A stretch of 64,000 nt of DNA from Prorocentrum cordatum. Lineage: Eukaryota > Sar > Dinophyceae > Prorocentrales > Prorocentraceae. The DNA lies in the NCBI GenBank assembly GCA_963575745.1, contig CAUYUJ010014623.1, forward strand, positions 76,001 through 140,000. The letters run 5' to 3'. Below the pieces are notes generated by a model. It was not told the origin of the DNA, did no database searches, and was given only the letters and a program-made list of their open reading frames with translations. Position 1 is the stretch's first letter; each line of letters begins with the position of its first letter. This document shows, piece by piece, positions 40,745-51,989 of this stretch. The translations under genes and the position numbers were made by a program.

Positions 40745-42268
40745 ACGCATGTGGGCACCGCCACTGGGGCATTCGGTGGAGCCCTGTGGGGCCACGGGAC
40801 GCTGTGTTGGGTGGGGGAGACGCATGTGGACACCGCCAGTGGGGCATTCGGTGGAGCTCCCTATGGGGCGCACGTGGACACCGCCACTGGGGCCTTCGGC
40901 GGAGCTCCCTGTGTGGCCACGAAGCGCTGTGCTGGGTGGGGGAGACGCATGTGGGCACCGCCACTGGGGCCTTCGGTGGAGCTCCCCATGGGGCCCTTCA
41001 ACGCAGTGCTTGGTTGGGGAGGCGCATGTGGACACCGCCACTGAGGCCTTCGGCGGAGCACCCTATGGGGCCACGAAGCCCCTGCCAGGTTGGGGAGACG
41101 CATGTGGACAACGCCACTGGGGCCTTCGATGGAGCTCCCCATGGGGCCACGAAGCGCTGCACTGGGTGGGGGAGGCGCATGTCGTCACCGCCATTGGGGC
41201 TTTCGGTGGAGCTCCCTATGGGGCCACGAAGCGCTGTGCCAGGTTGAGGAGACTCATGTGGACACCGCCACTGGGGCCTTCGGTGGAGCTCCCTATGGGG
41301 CCACGAAGCGCTGTGCAGGGTTGGGGAGACGCATGTGGACACCGCCACTGGGGCCTTAGGAGGACCTCCCTATGGGGCCCCGAAACGCAGTGCTTGGTTA
41401 GGGAGACGCATGTGGACACCGCCACTGGGGCCTTCGGCGTAGCACCCTATGGGGCCACGAAGCGCTGCACTGGGCGGGGGAGGCGCACGTAGACACCGCC
41501 ATTGGGGCTTTCGGTGGAGCTCCCTATGGGGCCACGAAGCCCCTGCCAGGTTGGGGAGACGCATGTGGACACCGCCACTGGGGCCTTCGGTGGAGCTCCC
41601 TATTGGGCTACGAAACGAAGTGCTGTACTGGGTTGGGGAGACTCATGTGGACACCGCCACTGGGGCATTCGGTGGAGCTCCCTATGGGGCCACAAGGCGC
41701 TGTGCTGGGTGGGGAAGACGCATGTGGACACCGCCACTGGGGCATTCGGTGGAGCTCCCTGTGGGGCCACGAAACGGTGTGCCGGATGGGGGAGACGCAT
41801 GTGGACGCCGCCACTGGGGCATTCGGTGGAGCCCCTTGTGGGGCCAAGAAGCGCAGACGCATGTGGACGCCGCCACTGGGGCATTCGGTGGAGCTCCCTA
41901 TGGGGCCACGTAACGCGGTGCTGGGTGGGGGAGGCGCATGTGGACACCGCCACTGGGGCCTTCGGTGGAGCTCCCTATGGGGCCACGAAGCGTTGTTCTG
42001 GGTGGGGGAGACGCATGTGGACACCGCCACTGGGGCATTTGGTGGGGCTCCCTATGGGGCCACCTAACGCTGTGCTGGGTGGGGGGGACTCATGTGGAGG
42101 CCGCCACTGGGGCATTCAGCGGATCTCCCTATGGGGCCACGAAGCGCTGCGCCGGTGGGGGAGACGCATTTGGACACCGCCACTGCGGCATTCGGTGGAG
42201 CTCCCACGAAACGCTGTGCTCGGTGGCATGTGGACACCGCCACTGGGGCATTCGGTGGAGCTCCCTAT
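40745..42268 (-). repeat. 75-bp satellite array, about 20 units
   Basis: On the + strand each unit reads CATGTGGACACCGCCACTGG, GGCNTTCGGTGGAGCTCCCT, ATGGGGCCACGAAGCGCTGT and GCTGGGTGGGGGAGACG. The first two anchors at 40748 and 40823 are exactly 75 apart; a few units are shortened or carry 3-8 base insertions (for example around 41838-41860 and 42205). The reverse complement matches the 89-bp satellite at 28.77 kb minus about 14 bases. As 75 = 25 codons, several frames stay open on both strands; the resulting ORFs (up to 275 codons) are not supported as genes. Confidence 0.95.
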
Positions 42269-42269
42269 G

Positions 42270-42510
42270 GTGATGATGATGATGACGACGACGACGACGA
42301 GGACATGCGCAGGGCAGAGGCAGGGATAGGAGGAGGGAGGAGGGGGAGGAGGAAGGAAGGAAGGAAGGAAGGAAGGAAGGAAGGAAGGAATGAGGGACGG
42401 AGGAAGGGAAGGGGAGAACGCGGGGACCGTCTCTTCAAGACGAGGACCCAACACCACAGGATGGTTGGGAAAAAGGTCTCCAACAAAAATATATCATCAA
42501 TGAAGACCCA
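42270..42510 (-). repeat. Dispersed repeat F with (GAT/GAC)n and (GGAA)n tracts
   Basis: (GATGAC)n at 42271-42300, a GGGAGGAGG block, (GGAA)n at 42350-42390, then the inverted match of 28.46-28.60 kb (CGTCTCTTCAAGACGAGGAC at 42427). Confidence 0.8.
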
Positions 42511-42514
42511 TTTT

Positions 42515-43180
42515 TAAAATCACCGGTTTACGCCTTCTCGCATGTCGCTTAGGATCGGCTCTTGAGGCGTCAAGCAAGCCCCAGGACGGCCCCAAGTGAC
42601 CCCAGGATGGCCTCAAAGAGGCGTAAGCCGAGGCCCACATAGGCCCAAGTCTGGCCGAGGAGGGCCCAAATAATTGAACATCCATGATAATCCATTGGAG
42701 AATCAATGTTTTTGGTCTTCTCGCCATTTCTAATGATTGGCTCTTGAGGCATCAAGATGGGCCCAGGACGGCTCCAAATGAGTCCCCAGACGAGCCCCAA
42801 AGAAGGCACATATCGGCCCTAGACGGCCCAGACGTTAGAAAATCAATAAACACCAATTGAAAAAGCAGTGTTTTCGGTCTTCTCGCCTTTTCGCTTCCCG
42901 TTGGCTCGGGAGGCCCAGAGAGGCGCAAGCCGAGGCCCACCCCACGGCTGGCCGAAGACGGCCCAAATAATTGGAATTCAATGAAAACCCATTGGGAAAT
43001 CAATGGTTTTGGTCTTCTCGCCATTTCGTTAACGATCGGCTCTTGAGGCGTCGAGATAGCCCCAGGACGGCTCAAACTGAGTCCCCAGACGAGCCCCAAA
43101 GAGGCCCAAGACTGGCTCAACAGGGCCCGGAGAGTCGGAGATCAGAGAAAACCCATTGGAAAAACAATGTGTTCGGCAGG
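42515..43180 (+). repeat. 135-183 bp tandem units: CCCCAAG text plus ATCAATG..GGTCTTCTCGCC box
   Basis: The box (AATCAATGnTTTTGGTCTTC-TCGCC) ends units at about 42531, 42714, 42876 and 43011, with a last partial box at 43168. Between the boxes lie GGCTCTTGAGGCRTC and GAGTCCCCAGACGAGCCCCA. Inverted boxes recur at 46.0, 46.28 and 46.56 kb. Confidence 0.85.
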
Positions 43181-43240
43181 TGGCCGTACATGTGCCGAGG
43201 CTTCCCAGATGTGGTCGACTAGATGGGGTTGGATGATCGC

Positions 43241-43371
43241 GCCGCATCGCCGATGCATTGGCGATGCGGCTCCGTATGGAGCCCGACTTTCTCCACGCCA
43301 GCGGCGCCGCTGTATCGCCGACGTCGCCGATGCATTGGCGATGCATCGGCGATGCGGTGCGAGCCTCCGAC
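43241..43371. repeat. Palindromic GCATCGCCGATGCATTGGCG element, copy 1
   Basis: GCCGCATCGCCGATGCATTG near the left end and GCATCGGCGATGCGGTGCGA at the right end pair, with further CGCCGACGTCG palindromes inside. The order matches copy 2 at 57.98-58.11 kb. Confidence 0.8.
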
Positions 43372-43750
43372 CTCATATATTTTGACCCTGCTCTGGATGC
43401 CTCTAAGTTTGCACGGTGGGGGAGTTCGTGAAGGAGAGTGCCCAGGAGGCTGCAGACCCTGGAGGATGAGATGTATGATGAGGGCGTTGGTGATATCCGT
43501 GGTCAAACCTCAATTGGTGCTCCACCAGCTTCCAGACCCTGGATTCCTGATCCAAGGTTTCTGTATCCAATGTCCTCGCAATACCCCAGCCGTGCTCGCG
43601 ACCTCCGCCCCCCCCAACCCGCGGGGCGCGACGTTTCCTCACCCTCGGTTGACTGACCCCCCGTGAACGAGCACCCGACCCTCGCCCTGTTTCTGCCCCA
43701 TGAGCCAACACTGCCTTTCGGACTCGCTCCGAGGCGTTGCACATGGCGAG
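43372..43750. other. No recognisable gene
   Basis: Open frames exist on both strands up to 147 codons (43223-43666) but overlap the palindromic element and have no recognisable motif. Confidence 0.5.
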
Positions 43751-43754
43751 CCGT

Positions 43755-43770
43755 CGGCCTCGTCATCGTT

Positions 43771-43820
<50 letters not shown>

Positions 43821-44204
43821 TCTCGTCGCCGCCGTCGTCGTTCTCGTCGTCGTGCTCCTCGCGCTCTCGTCGTCGTCCTCGTTCTCGCCCTCGTCGTCGT
43901 CGTTGTCGTCGTCGTCCTCGTCGTCGTCGTCGTTCACTTCGTCGTTGTCGTCGTCCTCTGCGCATGCAGCCCCCGCGCAGGTCTCCGCAGCGGCGGACGG
44001 CTGGGCCCAACAGGCGGGAGCCGGGGGGGAGGAGGAGGGTGATGGTGATGATGTTGGGGAGGAGGATGAGGATGAGGAGGGTGATGATGAGGAGGATGGC
44101 GAGTGTGGTGGATATCACGACGATGTTGCTGATGATGGTGATGGTGATGGTGATGGTGATGGTGATGGTTATGATGCTGATGATGATGGTGAGGATGATA
44201 ATGT

Positions 44205-44251
<47 letters not shown>

Positions 44252-45225
44252 TGATGATGCTGATGCAAATGATTATCATGCTGTTGCTGACATGCTGCTG
44301 ATGATGATGATGGTGATAAAACTGATGATTGGGATGATGGTGATGAGGGTGATGATAATGCAGATGATTAACTGTGGTGAGGATAGGAATGCTGATGATG
44401 ATGCCGTTGTTCCTGATGGTGCTGATGATGGTCATGATGATGAAGAGATGGAGGATGCTGACGACGCTGATGATGCTGATGGAGGTGATGATGATGTTGA
44501 TGATGAGTATATTGATGCCGACGATGCTGATACTACTACTGATGATGATGGTGATGCTGGTAAACTTGACAAGAGTGGTGATGATGATGACCATATGGTG
44601 ATGCTACTGATCATGTCGACACTGATGATGTTGATAATGATGATGATGCTGATGATGATGATGATGACGACGCTAATGCTGATGATGGTGAGCATGATGA
44701 TGAAGCGGTGGCGGTTGATGATGATGTTGATGGTGATGGTGATGTTGTTGAAGGTGATGTTGATGCTGATGATCATGATGCTGACGATGATGATACGTAT
44801 GATGCAGATGATGCTGATGTTGATGATTCTGGTAAGGGTGAGGATGATGACATTGACGATGACGGTGATGGTGATGGTGATGGTGTTGGTGATGGTGGTG
44901 ATGCTGATGATGGTGGTGGTGGTGACGATGGTGATGTTGACAGCGGTGGTAATGATGATGATCATTATTTTGATGATGGTCGTGGTCATGGTCATGATGA
45001 TGATGATGTTGATGATGATGATGATGATGGTCATGATGATGACGCTGATGATGATGATGATGTTGCTGATGATGATGATGATGGTGATGGTGATGGTGAT
45101 GGTGATGTTGATGATGATGATGCTGATGATGATGATGGTGCTGAGGCCGCCGCCGACGACGACGACGACGACGAGGACGAGGACGAGGATGAGGAGAAGG
45201 ATGGAGAAGATGAGAAGATGGGATA
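43755..45225 (+). repeat. 1.4-kb (CGT)n / (GAT)n / GATGGT compound microsatellite
   Basis: (CGT)n dominates 43760-43960. (GAT/GGT)n with GCT interruptions dominates 44030-45160, ending in (GAC)n and (GAG)n. The 377-codon Met-rich + ORF and the 620-codon Ile-rich minus ORF both arise from this. Confidence 0.95.
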
Positions 45226-45229
45226 GCAG

Positions 45230-45640
45230 GAGGGAGGGGATGTGGCAGGCGCAGGCGAGGCCGCCTCGCCTCGCCTCGCAGCCACCAGCGTTGGCTGTCG
45301 GCGAGCAGCGCAGCACTTTCCAGACGGTCCCGAGCGAATGTATTTTATCGCTTCGCTCATTCCGCTGGCCCTTATTGTCGCGCCTCTGTCGATTTGGGGG
45401 TGTATCCCTGAGGGGGTCGCAGTGACGGTGGATTTGATTTCGGGGGTTCGTCGCAGATTCTGGCGGGATTGTCCTGGGGCAATCGTGGGTGATCACGGGT
45501 TTGGTCGGTGATTTATTTGCTTGTGTCGGTGAGGGGTTGATGATTTTGGATGGTCGCTGTGGGGCCATGTCATGTCGCAGATCCGAGGTATTCGTCGCAA
45601 GTTTGAGCCTTTCCGTTTTGAAGGGTGGCGGCTTGTGAAT
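45230..45640. other. No recognisable gene
   Basis: Contains CGCCTCGCCTCGCCTCGCAG at about 45260. The ORF at 45242-45511 has no motif. Confidence 0.5.
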
Positions 45641-45654
45641 GCGACCACAGGAAG

Positions 45655-46600
45655 AGGAGGAGGAGGAGGAGGAGGAGGAGGAGGAGGAGGAGGAGGAGGA
45701 ATATCCAGAAACGATGCCGAGAGGAATTGCCTCGATCAGGGAAGAAGGCAGCACACAGAGGAAGGGTCCCCCAGTGGAGGGCTCTTGGAGCGTCTTCGGT
45801 GCCGCGGAGAGCTTCTTGGGGCCTCTTGGGGGTCTCTTGGGAGCCTCTTGGAGGCCTCTTGGGCGCCTGTTGGGTTGGGGCCTCCTGGGGCTTCCTGGGC
45901 GCCTCTTGGGGCCCTCTTGAAGCGCTCTTGGGAGCCTCGGGAGCGCTCTTGGAGCCCTCTTGGGCCATCTTGGAGCCATCGTGAAGCCTCGGATGGCCAT
46001 CGGAAGCGAAAAGGCGAGAAAGCCAAACACATTGATTTTCCTAAGGTGTTGGAAGGATTTGGGCCTCTTCGGGGCCTCCTGGGGGAGCTCTTTGGCCACT
46101 TGGAGCGGTCTTGGAGCGGTCTTGGGGCCTCGAGCATCGTGGGAGCCATGCTGATGCATCTTGGGATATTTTGAGCCATCTTGGAGGCCATCTTGGGCTT
46201 TCCCAGGCGCTCTTGGAGTCATCTTAAGCAGTGCCTCCCCCCCCAGGAGGCCAACATGTTGCCAAAACCTTAGTAAAATCAATGATTGTGGCATTCTCGC
46301 CGAGGTCTCTTGGAGCGTCTTCGGTGCCTCTGGGGGGCCTCTTGGGGCCTCTTAGGGGGTCTCTTGGGAGCCTCTTGGGGGCATCCTGGGGGCCTCTTGG
46401 AGCCTCCTGGCCACCTCTTGGGGCCCTTCTTCGGGCACCCTTGGGAGTCTCGGGAGCGCTCTTGGGGCCATTTCGGAGGAGATCGATCACAGAAGGGGAG
46501 TCCCTCAATTAGCGCTGCCCCCCCAAGAGGCCAAAATGGGGCCAACACCCTAGTAAAACCAATGATTTTGGCTTCCTCGCCGAGGCTGTTTTGGACGCTC
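45655..46600 (+). repeat. (GGA)n followed by CTCTTGGGGCCTC minisatellite with inverted ATCAATG boxes
   Basis: (GGA)n at 45655-45702. From 45780 CTCTTGGGGCCTCTTGGG-type units run with 10-30 base spacing. At 46005-46045, 46262-46305 and 46545-46585 the box AAATCAATGATTKTGGCTTC-CTCGCC occurs on the + strand, related to the boxes at 42.5-43.2 kb (at 46010 the inverted version, AAAAGGCGAGAAAGCCAAAC). Confidence 0.8.
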
Positions 46601-47050
46601 CGACGACCCGCGAAACGCCCCCTCCAGGTCCGGGCGAGGGGTGAACCCCTCCCCGAATGGGAAGAAGGGGGTGGAAGAGGAAACACCCTAAACCACCTAC
46701 GCCTTAAAAGGCTGGTGGGATTTGTGTTCCTTCGATGGGGCTCCTCTTAGGGCTGTCTTGGGCTGTCCGGAGGGCCTCGTGGGCCGTCTTGGGGCCCTCT
46801 TGGGCCGTGTGGGGCCCATATTGGGAGTGTGTTGGGCCGTCTTGGGGCGATCTTGAAGGTCTCGTGGGCAGTGTTGGACGCGCTGGACCTCGACACGTCG
46901 TACAGGCGCAAAATGCACATTTTCTGAATGGCATGGGACACTTGTTGCTTGTTGAGGCCTTCTGGGAGAGCCTCTTGAGGCTCCCTCGGGGCTTCTTGGC
47001 GGCGTCTTGGGCCGTCTGGAGGCCATCTCGGGCGTCTTGGGACGATCGTG
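46601..47050 (+). repeat. CTTGGGCCGTCTTGG minisatellite
   Basis: 46740-47045 repeats TCTTGGGGCGATCTT/TCTTGGGCCGTC-type words. 46601-46740 is unremarkable. Confidence 0.65.
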
Positions 47051-47159
47051 CGGGTGGGCAAGCTGGAAAGTTCAATTCGAGCTCCCCCGATTGGGCCCCT
47101 CGTAGGGCTGTCTGTTGTCCACCAGTGGGTGTCGAATGCCGCCCAGCACATAGCGTGCA

Positions 47160-47175
47160 TCTATGTATACGTATG

Positions 47176-47215
<40 letters not shown>

Positions 47216-47280
47216 ACAGCTGTGTCTATTTATATCTGAGATACATGTACATATGTGTGGATATATGTCTGATGAAATTA
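47160..47280 (+). repeat. (TA)n, (GA)n tract
   Basis: TATGTATATATATAG followed by about 30 bases of pure (GA)n at 47183-47212. Confidence 0.9.
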
Positions 47281-47700
47281 TTATCAGTATCATCAGTATT
47301 GCTTGTTGTTAATTGCCGTACTGCGATTATTATTGTTTCTATTGTTAATCGTATGAATCGTATTACTATTTGTTTTGTATTTCCACACCTGTCGCCCACA
47401 GTTCTGGCCAGAAACATCTCCACCATACGTTGTCCAGTGACGTTTCGGCGAAGCCCTGCGGGACAGGGCCAAGACACATTGGTGTATGACTGCGCGGCTC
47501 CCCTTCGTCGTCGTCGTCGTCGTCGTCCAGGGCGTCGTGATCGAGGTCGCCGCCGTCGTCGCCGCCCCGCAGGCGGAGCGGTCCATCCGCGAGCTGCCGC
47601 CGTACAGCGCCGCAGCCACGCTCACCACGCTGCTCTCCACCGCCTTCGTGGCTTTCTACGCGCCCGCGAGCGTGTGCCCTCGGTGGCTGCTCTGCGCCGT
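47281..47700. other. No recognisable gene
   Basis: Part is rich in ATTATT words, then a (CGT)n tract at 47505-47530. ORFs are not convincing. Confidence 0.5.
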
Positions 47701-47702
47701 AT

Positions 47703-47905
47703 GCTGCCGCTGCTGCTGCTCGGGGGTAAATAAAGGTGCCCCTGTCCCAGGGTGCCCCCACCTTTTCGCTCAATTTTGGGCTCCTGGGGCCCCCTGGGCC
47801 TCGTGAGGGTTGCTCTGGATGCCGTGGGGCCTCCTGGGAAATCCTGGGGACACCCTGGGACAGGGGCACTTCTAGCAACGCCCGAGCAGCTGCTGCTGTT
47901 GCTCC
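47703..47905. mobile_element. Inverted-repeat element G (~200 bp)
   Basis: AGGTGCCCCTGTCCCAGGGT-GCCCCCA (47734-47760) is mirrored by TGGGGACACCCTGGGACAGG-GGCACTT (47845-47871), 25 of 27 pairing. Outward, GCTGCTGCTCGGGGG is mirrored by CGCCCGAGCAGCTGC. The arms total about 52 bases around a core of about 85. No clear target duplication. Confidence 0.8.
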
Positions 47906-48019
47906 TCCTTGCTGCATTCTTCTTTTCCCTGGGCCACAGGGCGACCCTCTCGAGGAGGTGTAACAGAAACAGTGTGCCCTCCCTGGCAAACAGGGGGAGG
48001 AGGTGCGCAGTCCGCTGAG
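47906..48019. other. Short unassigned spacer
   Basis: Nothing recognisable. Confidence 0.4.
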
Positions 48020-48185
48020 AGATGGGGATTCGCCCAGGTTTTCGGGCGGCCTCGTCGGTTATTACCGTGTTGTCCAGTGGGGGTGCGCTCCAGCAACTGC
48101 GCCTCGCCGAGAGCGTTCTCGGGCTGTCCGGGTCGTGCCGAACGGCCGCTGGAGAGCCGGAGAGCCGAGGTATGACCCGAGGGAC
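48020..48185 (+). repeat. Dispersed repeat D, partial copy
   Basis: GCTCCAGCAACTGCGCCTCG, CCGAGAGCGTTCTCGGG and CCGAACGGCCGCTGGAGAGC match the long copies at 20.0 and 26.5 kb. Confidence 0.75.
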
Positions 48186-48289
48186 AAGGAGCAATGTTTC
48201 AGGGGGCAGTGGCTCAGGCCAAAGGGTCGGAAAGACGTTCCGATCAGAGAAAGATAGAGGAGTGCCCATCCGAGGGAGCAGGGGGCCAG

Positions 48290-48427
48290 GGAGTAGGAGG
48301 GAGAGGAGGAAGAGCGGGGACGAGGGAGGAGGAAGGGGACGAGGGACGATGGAGGAGGAGGAGGAGGAGGAAGAGCAAGAAGAGGAGGAGCAGGAAACGG
48401 CGTCCGTGGACGTCTACCCGGTTCGGG

Positions 48428-48464
<37 letters not shown>

Positions 48465-48470
48465 CACACA
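48290..48470 (+). repeat. (AGG)n and (TA)n tracts
   Basis: Purine (GGA/AGG) text runs to 48395, then an uninterrupted (TA)n of about 32 bases at 48430-48461. Confidence 0.9.
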
Positions 48471-48859
48471 TGTTTTTGTATATATACGTTAGCGTTCTCT
48501 TTGTTTGCGTTCCGTGCTCATCTTCGTATGAGATTTACGTGGTCCGTTGTTACCAATGCGTGTTCATCTTCGTATGAGTTTAATGCGGTCTTCATGTTTG
48601 CCTTGCCGTCTCTCAATGCACGTGTTGTCTCCATCTCTCTCTCTCTCTCTGGCTTTCCTTATTTGTCGCGTGCTCGTGCAACATCGAGCCAAGGATTTCA
48701 GACCGATCAAATCCAAGACACCCGGCAACAACACAATATACAATCATGGGCCACACAACTCTACAAACATAAAACACAGTATTACACGTTTGGAAACAGT
48801 AGTATGCTTTCACAGGGTTCACTTGTACCGACCTAAAGATCGGTTTCATTGTTAAGCAT

Positions 48860-50000
48860 ACATGTTTCTTCACCGTTTGTTGGTTTTCAATTCTGATAAT
48901 CAATGTGTTTTAGGCCTCGCTGATCCTTGCGCAGGCACAGGGAACACCTGGTCTTAGGATCCCTCTGTTAAACAAGACAACGAGTTACAGTGAACGAACG
49001 CAATCAGCTTTGACAACAACACTTGGTTTGTATGTCGGGAACCGGTGTCACCAGTATCTACGCAGTGTTTCAGCAATCGTGTTATTAATTTCTGTCACAT
49101 GTTATATGACATGTATTGGTATGCTGCTTGACTTGATTTTCTAAGCCGTTCGAAGTTTGAAAACCTGAACCCGTCTACCAACAATACATGACCCCAGAAC
49201 AACCATACCACACATTGAACACTCTAAAACAACATAGCACGCCGCCATCAAATTGCTGAAACACTACTATTTTACATGTCCCATCGCTTCCAGATAAAAA
49301 AAGTTAGTTTCGTCGTCGGTACATATGGGTAGTTGTATTTGTAAGTCATGTTCAACAAACTAGGAGGTCTTAAACCTTAGTTGCTTCTGTGCAGGCACAG
49401 GAATCACTCTGTCCCAAAACGTCTTTGTTTGTTAGACGCCAAACCAAACTCAGGCACAAACATCTGCTTTGGCATTACCTGTTCTAGATCGGAGACAGGC
49501 GAAAGCTGTAAAAAGACAGTGCGTCCGCATTTTGTTTTAGAAATTGCTTATGCTTTGTGTTCTGGGCCTTGAGAATTCAGAAATCCTGAGCCCCCGACCG
49601 AACACGCAAGGCAACAGAAAAACAGTCAACGTTGAAAAAGCCGTTATACGAATGCATGCACAAAAAGCACAGGTTACAGTGTCACAGAATAGCGCTTCTG
49701 TTCATACATATATATTGGTTTACAGCCAATGCAGCAGTCTCAAGGTTCAGTGTCCCCTGCGCAGGCACAGGGACCACAGCGTAACTTAAAACAATTAGTC
49801 ATCAATAGCTAACACATTCTTTACAACAGTGCCATCGGTTCAGCAGGTCGGGAACATGTGACACCAGTACAACACAGTGCTTTAGCAATGGTGCGACTCT
49901 TTGTTCTGATGTGTTCGTTGTGTTTGTCGTTTGTTGTTTAGACTGTTGGGAATCTGGAAATCTGACCCCCGATCCAAGACCCGGCCTTCGAAAGAACGCT
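48860..50000 (+). repeat. Three degenerate 365-456 bp tandem units in an AT-richer island
   Basis: GCGCAGGCACAGGGAnCAC anchors lie at about 48935, 49391 (TGTGCAGGCACAGGAATCAC) and 49756. GTCGGGAACnnGTGnCACCA and CAGTGYTTYAGCAATSGTG follow in units 1 and 3 (49037, 49848). A third shared block, GAAAnYCTGAnCCC, occurs at 49160, 49580 and 49960. The base composition is clearly less GC-rich than the flanks. Confidence 0.75.
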
Positions 50001-51985
50001 ACGCATCAATTATGTTTGAACGGCCGCCACAGGAAGAATGTTTGTCCTTTTGCTGCCACAAAGGGACTCCTTATGCCAGTCTTACACGATGTTGCAAAGC
50101 AGTTACTACGTTTGGGCACCCTGTGCCGAATCCAGTTGCCACTTTTCTGTAGACTGAGTGGCCCCCAGGTCAAGAAGGGCAGCTCTGGTTTGGACCGTTC
50201 CACGTTGGTCCTTTCTGAACAGCTTATGTGTTCAGCGTTATGTATGCTCTCTGGTTCGCTTTCAGCAGATGTTTGGCTGCCGCCTCCCCCATCCCACCTA
50301 CTAGTAAAACGGTTTATTTTACAAGTGGGAGCGTTCTTGCTACCCATGCTCCTCCATTCCTACCACAACCTGCTGCTACTCTCGCAAATCAGCGTGTGAC
50401 TTCTGCAAGTACTAAAGCCACCATTTCCACCACCATCACCGCTACCAATATTCCGTTTTGCCACCACCCCTTTTATTTGGTCAGTTGCGGTGGTGGCAGT
50501 TGGGGTGGTGGTCTTGTTTAGTCCGTTCCTTCGATGTTTCCCCTTCCCCCATCACTATTTTAGTTTCGAGGCTCCAGTATTGCAGCGACGGCTATAACAG
50601 TTGCTGTAACCAGGGACATGTTTACTGCCACTACCGCTAATAGTAGTGCTACGCTTCGTACTTTGACAGCCACGATTACTATGACTACCATCACTACTCT
50701 TCCGATTAGCATCACGGTTGGTACCGTCGTTGTTTTTTAGTAGTCGTATGAGTAGACGCCGCCGAAGTAGCATCGGTCACGAACGTAACGCCAAATTGGT
50801 GAGTAATGGGCGTCGCAACCGAGAACGGAGTGGTTGTAGCGGGATGATGCGAAGGAGGATGGTTTTGTGGAGAAAAGGATGAGCAGGAGAGCCAGGACCG
50901 CCATGACCACCACCCTTTGTCAAAGGCAGGAGCGTGGTGGAGTCGCAGGCCCAATGGTTAAAAAAATGTGGATGGATGGGTATAGTTTTCCAAGCTGAAT
51001 TCAGAAGGAATTGGGCAGACCTTAGATTCAGGAAGTTCCCATTGGAAGTGGAAGATAGGACCATCGAATTCAATTGAATCGGGGCAGACCCGATCTTGAG
51101 AGCTTGGTCGTGGTGTTTTCATGTGCCTTCGACAGAAGTTCAATGGGAATGGTCGCAGCTTAAAGTGATGACTAAACTGTTAAGAATTTCTATAAGGGGG
51201 TCACACAGGAAAGAAGCGTATCAATGCATCAGGAGGTTCCAAGTGATTTTGCGTAGGAGCCCCTCGGGGATTCATTGATCACGGAGCAACGGCCGGCTTG
51301 GCCCCAAGTACGAGTTCACTCGGGACGAGACACACCCCAGATTCAGAGGATCCCCTTGGGATTCGACCACGACCCCGGTTTGAGTTCAATTGGAATTGCG
51401 GGAGGGCCCAGTTCAAGAGTGTTGCAATTAAATTTGATTCGGAAGCCAGTAATTATTCCGATGGTGGGACCCGCATGGGAATCTCCCACGCTAATCTGCA
51501 AGTCAATTTGATCGTCGTCCCTGTGGGTGTAGAGGTGGTGTTTCAAATTCCTCGTCGCTTTTTGTCGTTTTGGCGGATTCTTTCTTCTTAGTTACCCCGT
51601 GTTCTGCCTCCTCTCGTCATCCTGCCTCTTCTGCCCCATCCCCCCCCCGCCCCTTTTAGCACGGGCGCGCAATGCGATGTTCTTAGCGCCGCTGCCGCCA
51701 CGGCCGGGACGGGCGCGTGCTCCGATGGCCAGATCGCGAAGCCGTTGGGACAACCCCGTGGGCCAGGCCGTTGGGACACTTCCTCGGGCCGACTGGGCGC
51801 GGGGGCAAGCCTCTGAGACAGCCCCCGCAAGTCTCGAGCTTGTCGTCTTGGGCGCGGTCAGGCGGGAGGCAGCCCGAAACGCAGCTCTGCCACGAGCTGT
51901 TCCGCCTCAGCCTTGCAGCCTTGGAGCTTTTCGCTCTCCTGTCACATTGCTTGGGCGCTTTTCGCAGGGAAACCGACGACCTGCG
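50001..51985. other. No recognisable gene; (ACC)-rich text
   Basis: The ORF at 49911-50399 (162 codons) begins in the repeat and has no recognisable domain. 50420-50700 is rich in ACC/ACT words. 51020-51440 repeats TTCAATTGGAAT and GCAGACC..GATT words. The ORF at 51599-52156 is a GC-rich open frame without motif. Confidence 0.45.
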
Positions 51986-51989
51986 CTCC

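Noticed and set aside
40749-42329. Repeat protein encoded by the 75-bp satellite
   Set aside because: Open frames exist on both strands and in several phases, as expected from a stop-poor 75-bp unit. No start context or conserved frame could be singled out; kept only as a finding to test.
44432-46294. 620-codon minus-strand ORF
   Set aside because: It runs through the GAT microsatellite and the CTTGGGG minisatellite; its Ile/Thr-rich and Ser-rich composition is the tract translation.
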